Assembly (NCBI GenBank): GCA_030141605.1
Contig: JAQGDQ010000134.1
Span: 139,001 to 199,000 of the forward strand
Direction: 5' to 3'
Length of the DNA stretch: 60,000 nucleotides
DNA from: Tubiluchus corallicola
Taxonomy: Eukaryota; Priapulida; Priapulimorpha; Priapulimorphida; Tubiluchidae
The notes below the pieces were generated by a model. That model was not told where the DNA came from and did not search any database. It saw only the letters and a list, made by a program, of their open reading frames with translations. Positions within the stretch are counted from its first letter, which is position 1. Each line of letters begins with the position of its first letter. The position numbers were made by a program, and so were the translations under genes. Shown here piece after piece: positions 58,450-60,000 of the stretch.

Positions 58450-59420
58450 CCAGGTGTGCTATACCCGTTTCATTTTATTATAACCTTAGTTTGTTATAAA
58501 TCATGGCATTAAAGTTACAAACAATTTCTTAATTTTAGTGCAAACTTTTCTATTTCATGTGGTAGGTCGTACCACATATAGTATCCTGGCCAATACATGT
58601 GCAAAATAGGATTTTGTACAAACACAAATGGTGCATTTTATATACGATACAGTGCCGTTTTAGTAACAGCAGTTATTATTATTAATATATTATTCATATA
58701 CACTCTTTCTACACTTTTAAATTGATTTAGTCGATTTTATAATTTTTACTTGATATCGTTAAGTCGTTGTTGTATTGTCGCATTTGCCTTCTAATTTACA
58801 GTATTCAGTCACATGAGGCCCGTTGGGAGCATCCGAAATGTGGATTTGTGTAGAGTAAATGTGTGCTAGAGATTCTCCCCTCGTGTTGTTGCTTTTTTTA
58901 GTGCAAAGTTGTTTTGATGTTGTAAATTATTGGTGTAATTGCATAATAAATTTATACATTGTTAAGGGTAAAAAATTTGGAAGGGCTCAACTATTTTCAA
59001 ATGTCCTGGTAGGGGTTAATTTTCAATCAATTTGACACAAACTAACAAGCTTATTATGACCAAAATTATATAAAATCCACTGAAATAAATGTAGTGGGAC
59101 TGTGGTGTCATCTTTCAGCAGAAAACAGAAACATTATATTGCACTTTTGCCACTTTTACTCATCTTTTAAAGATACGATTTTTATTAAAAGAATTTTTAG
59201 GTAAAATTTGTGCCTGGGTTCAACCATTTAGTCAATATCTAGTCTGTGTTTAATAATTTAAAATGTTGTAAATGATGTTATTGTGTGTAAATGTGTTTCG
59301 GGGCTAAGAATATATTTGAATCTGTAAATATCTCAGACATTTACTTCAATCTCAAACTCTTATAGAATAATAACAGTAATAGAAGATTCTCTAGCAGCCA
59401 GCACTAGCAAGTAATGAATT

Positions 59421-59515
59421 TACAGTACAGTACACAGTGCATATTGTACTTGCAATACAATGCACAGTGCATATTGTACTTGCACTACAGTACACAGTGC
59501 ATATTGTACTTTTGT
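59421..59515. repeat. Minisatellite, 30-bp unit, three copies
   Basis: The core CACAGTGCATATTGTACTTG occurs at 59433, 59463 and 59493, exactly 30 bp apart, with few changes. It is rich in TGTAC/GTACA words, so each unit can also form a small hairpin. Confidence 0.9.
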
Positions 59516-59958
59516 ACTTGCGCATAGAACTTTTTCTAGAACTCTTGTTACTTTTTATGCCATTTTCTAACAAGTGCAAATTTGAGTCGATTGTTGGTCT
59601 GTATCGCACGAGTTTCGTCAAGATTGTACAGTTGTCGAATAGGTGGTTGTATGTCGTAAGATGAAATAAAAATGGATTTTGTTCAAAAAGACCGTCTATT
59701 TGATTTTAATTGCGAACTTTTATTTTGCAAAAATACATAATGCTGACAGTGTTTAGCAAAAATATAATCTCTTTGTTATCTAAAACAAAGTAAGAACTAC
59801 AAAAATGCATTTTATTTATCCTTTACATGCAATTTAGTGTGAATTTGGGCTTTTGGGCTAACCTTATTTATTCTCAGTTGCTATGGGTACAAAATCGCTG
59901 TTTTTATGGTCACAAGCAAGTATATCAGCATAAAATGGTTCCACCTGTATATTTACAA

Positions 59959-59959
<1 letters not shown>

Positions 59960-59995
<36 letters not shown>
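59960..59995. repeat. TA microsatellite at window edge
   Basis: About 34 bases of uninterrupted TA near the right end of the window. Confidence 0.95.
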
Positions 59996-60000
59996 CAAAA

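Larger units (their letters stand above)
57388..60000 (+). other. TULP4 3' UTR and downstream flank
   Basis: No further exon follows the tubby stop. AT-rich, with AATAAA hexamers at 57560, 58415, 58444, 58945, 59084 and 59665. A minisatellite (59421-59515) and a TA microsatellite at the window edge are the only repeats seen. No gene on the opposite strand was recognised. The real 3' end is not resolved. Confidence 0.6.

Noticed and set aside
1-60000. CRISPR arrays, bacterial operons or a defence-like gene cluster
   Set aside because: The window is intron-bearing animal nuclear DNA; no regularly spaced repeats with unique spacers or clustered intronless genes exist.

Overview
The window is nuclear DNA from an animal, most likely a non-vertebrate metazoan. 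The evidence is AT-rich sequence, genes split by GT-AG introns of 0.5 to 9.7 kb, many old non-LTR retrotransposon and MITE relics, and a degenerate TTAGGG-type tract. The species cannot be named from this alone. Two protein-coding genes can be rebuilt exon by exon with intact reading frames. Nearly everything else is intron, flank or mobile-element debris.

Minus strand, 9816 down to 1975: a complete five-exon Cu/Zn superoxide dismutase (SOD1 type, 151 residues) with every metal ligand, the disulfide cysteines and the active-site arginine. Its introns hold a long inverted repeat (2335-2646), a TTAA-flanked piggyBac-like MITE (5797-6263) and a CR1/L2-like LINE relic (6860-8240). A pogo/Tc1-mariner-like MITE lies past its 3' end (576-1085).

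9817-14506 is the gap between the two divergent genes. It holds two more LINE relics and a GC-richer patch that may contain an untranslated first exon.

Plus strand, 14564 to 57387: fourteen coding exons of a tubby-like protein 4 (TULP4/TUSP) ortholog of 1256 residues. It has N-terminal WD40 repeats, a SOCS-box-like segment, and a tubby domain split by a long Ser/Thr/Asp-rich linker encoded mostly by one 1.4-kb exon. The start codon has an in-frame stop just upstream, and the C-terminus matches the family end. All 17 introns of the two genes have GT-AG ends and compatible phases. The TULP4 introns carry a three-copy dispersed repeat, a TA-flanked MITE plus a related partial copy, several LINE relics, tRNA-like SINE candidates, microsatellites, and the telomere-like array just before exon 6. 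57388-60000 is 3' UTR or flank with several AATAAA hexamers, a 30-bp minisatellite and a terminal TA repeat.

The two genes have no evident shared pathway: SOD1 removes superoxide, while TULP4-type proteins are thought to be Cullin-RING ligase adaptors with a tubby domain. I found no operon, CRISPR array or multi-gene system. The novelty is in the repeat content and in the divergent linker of the TULP4 protein.
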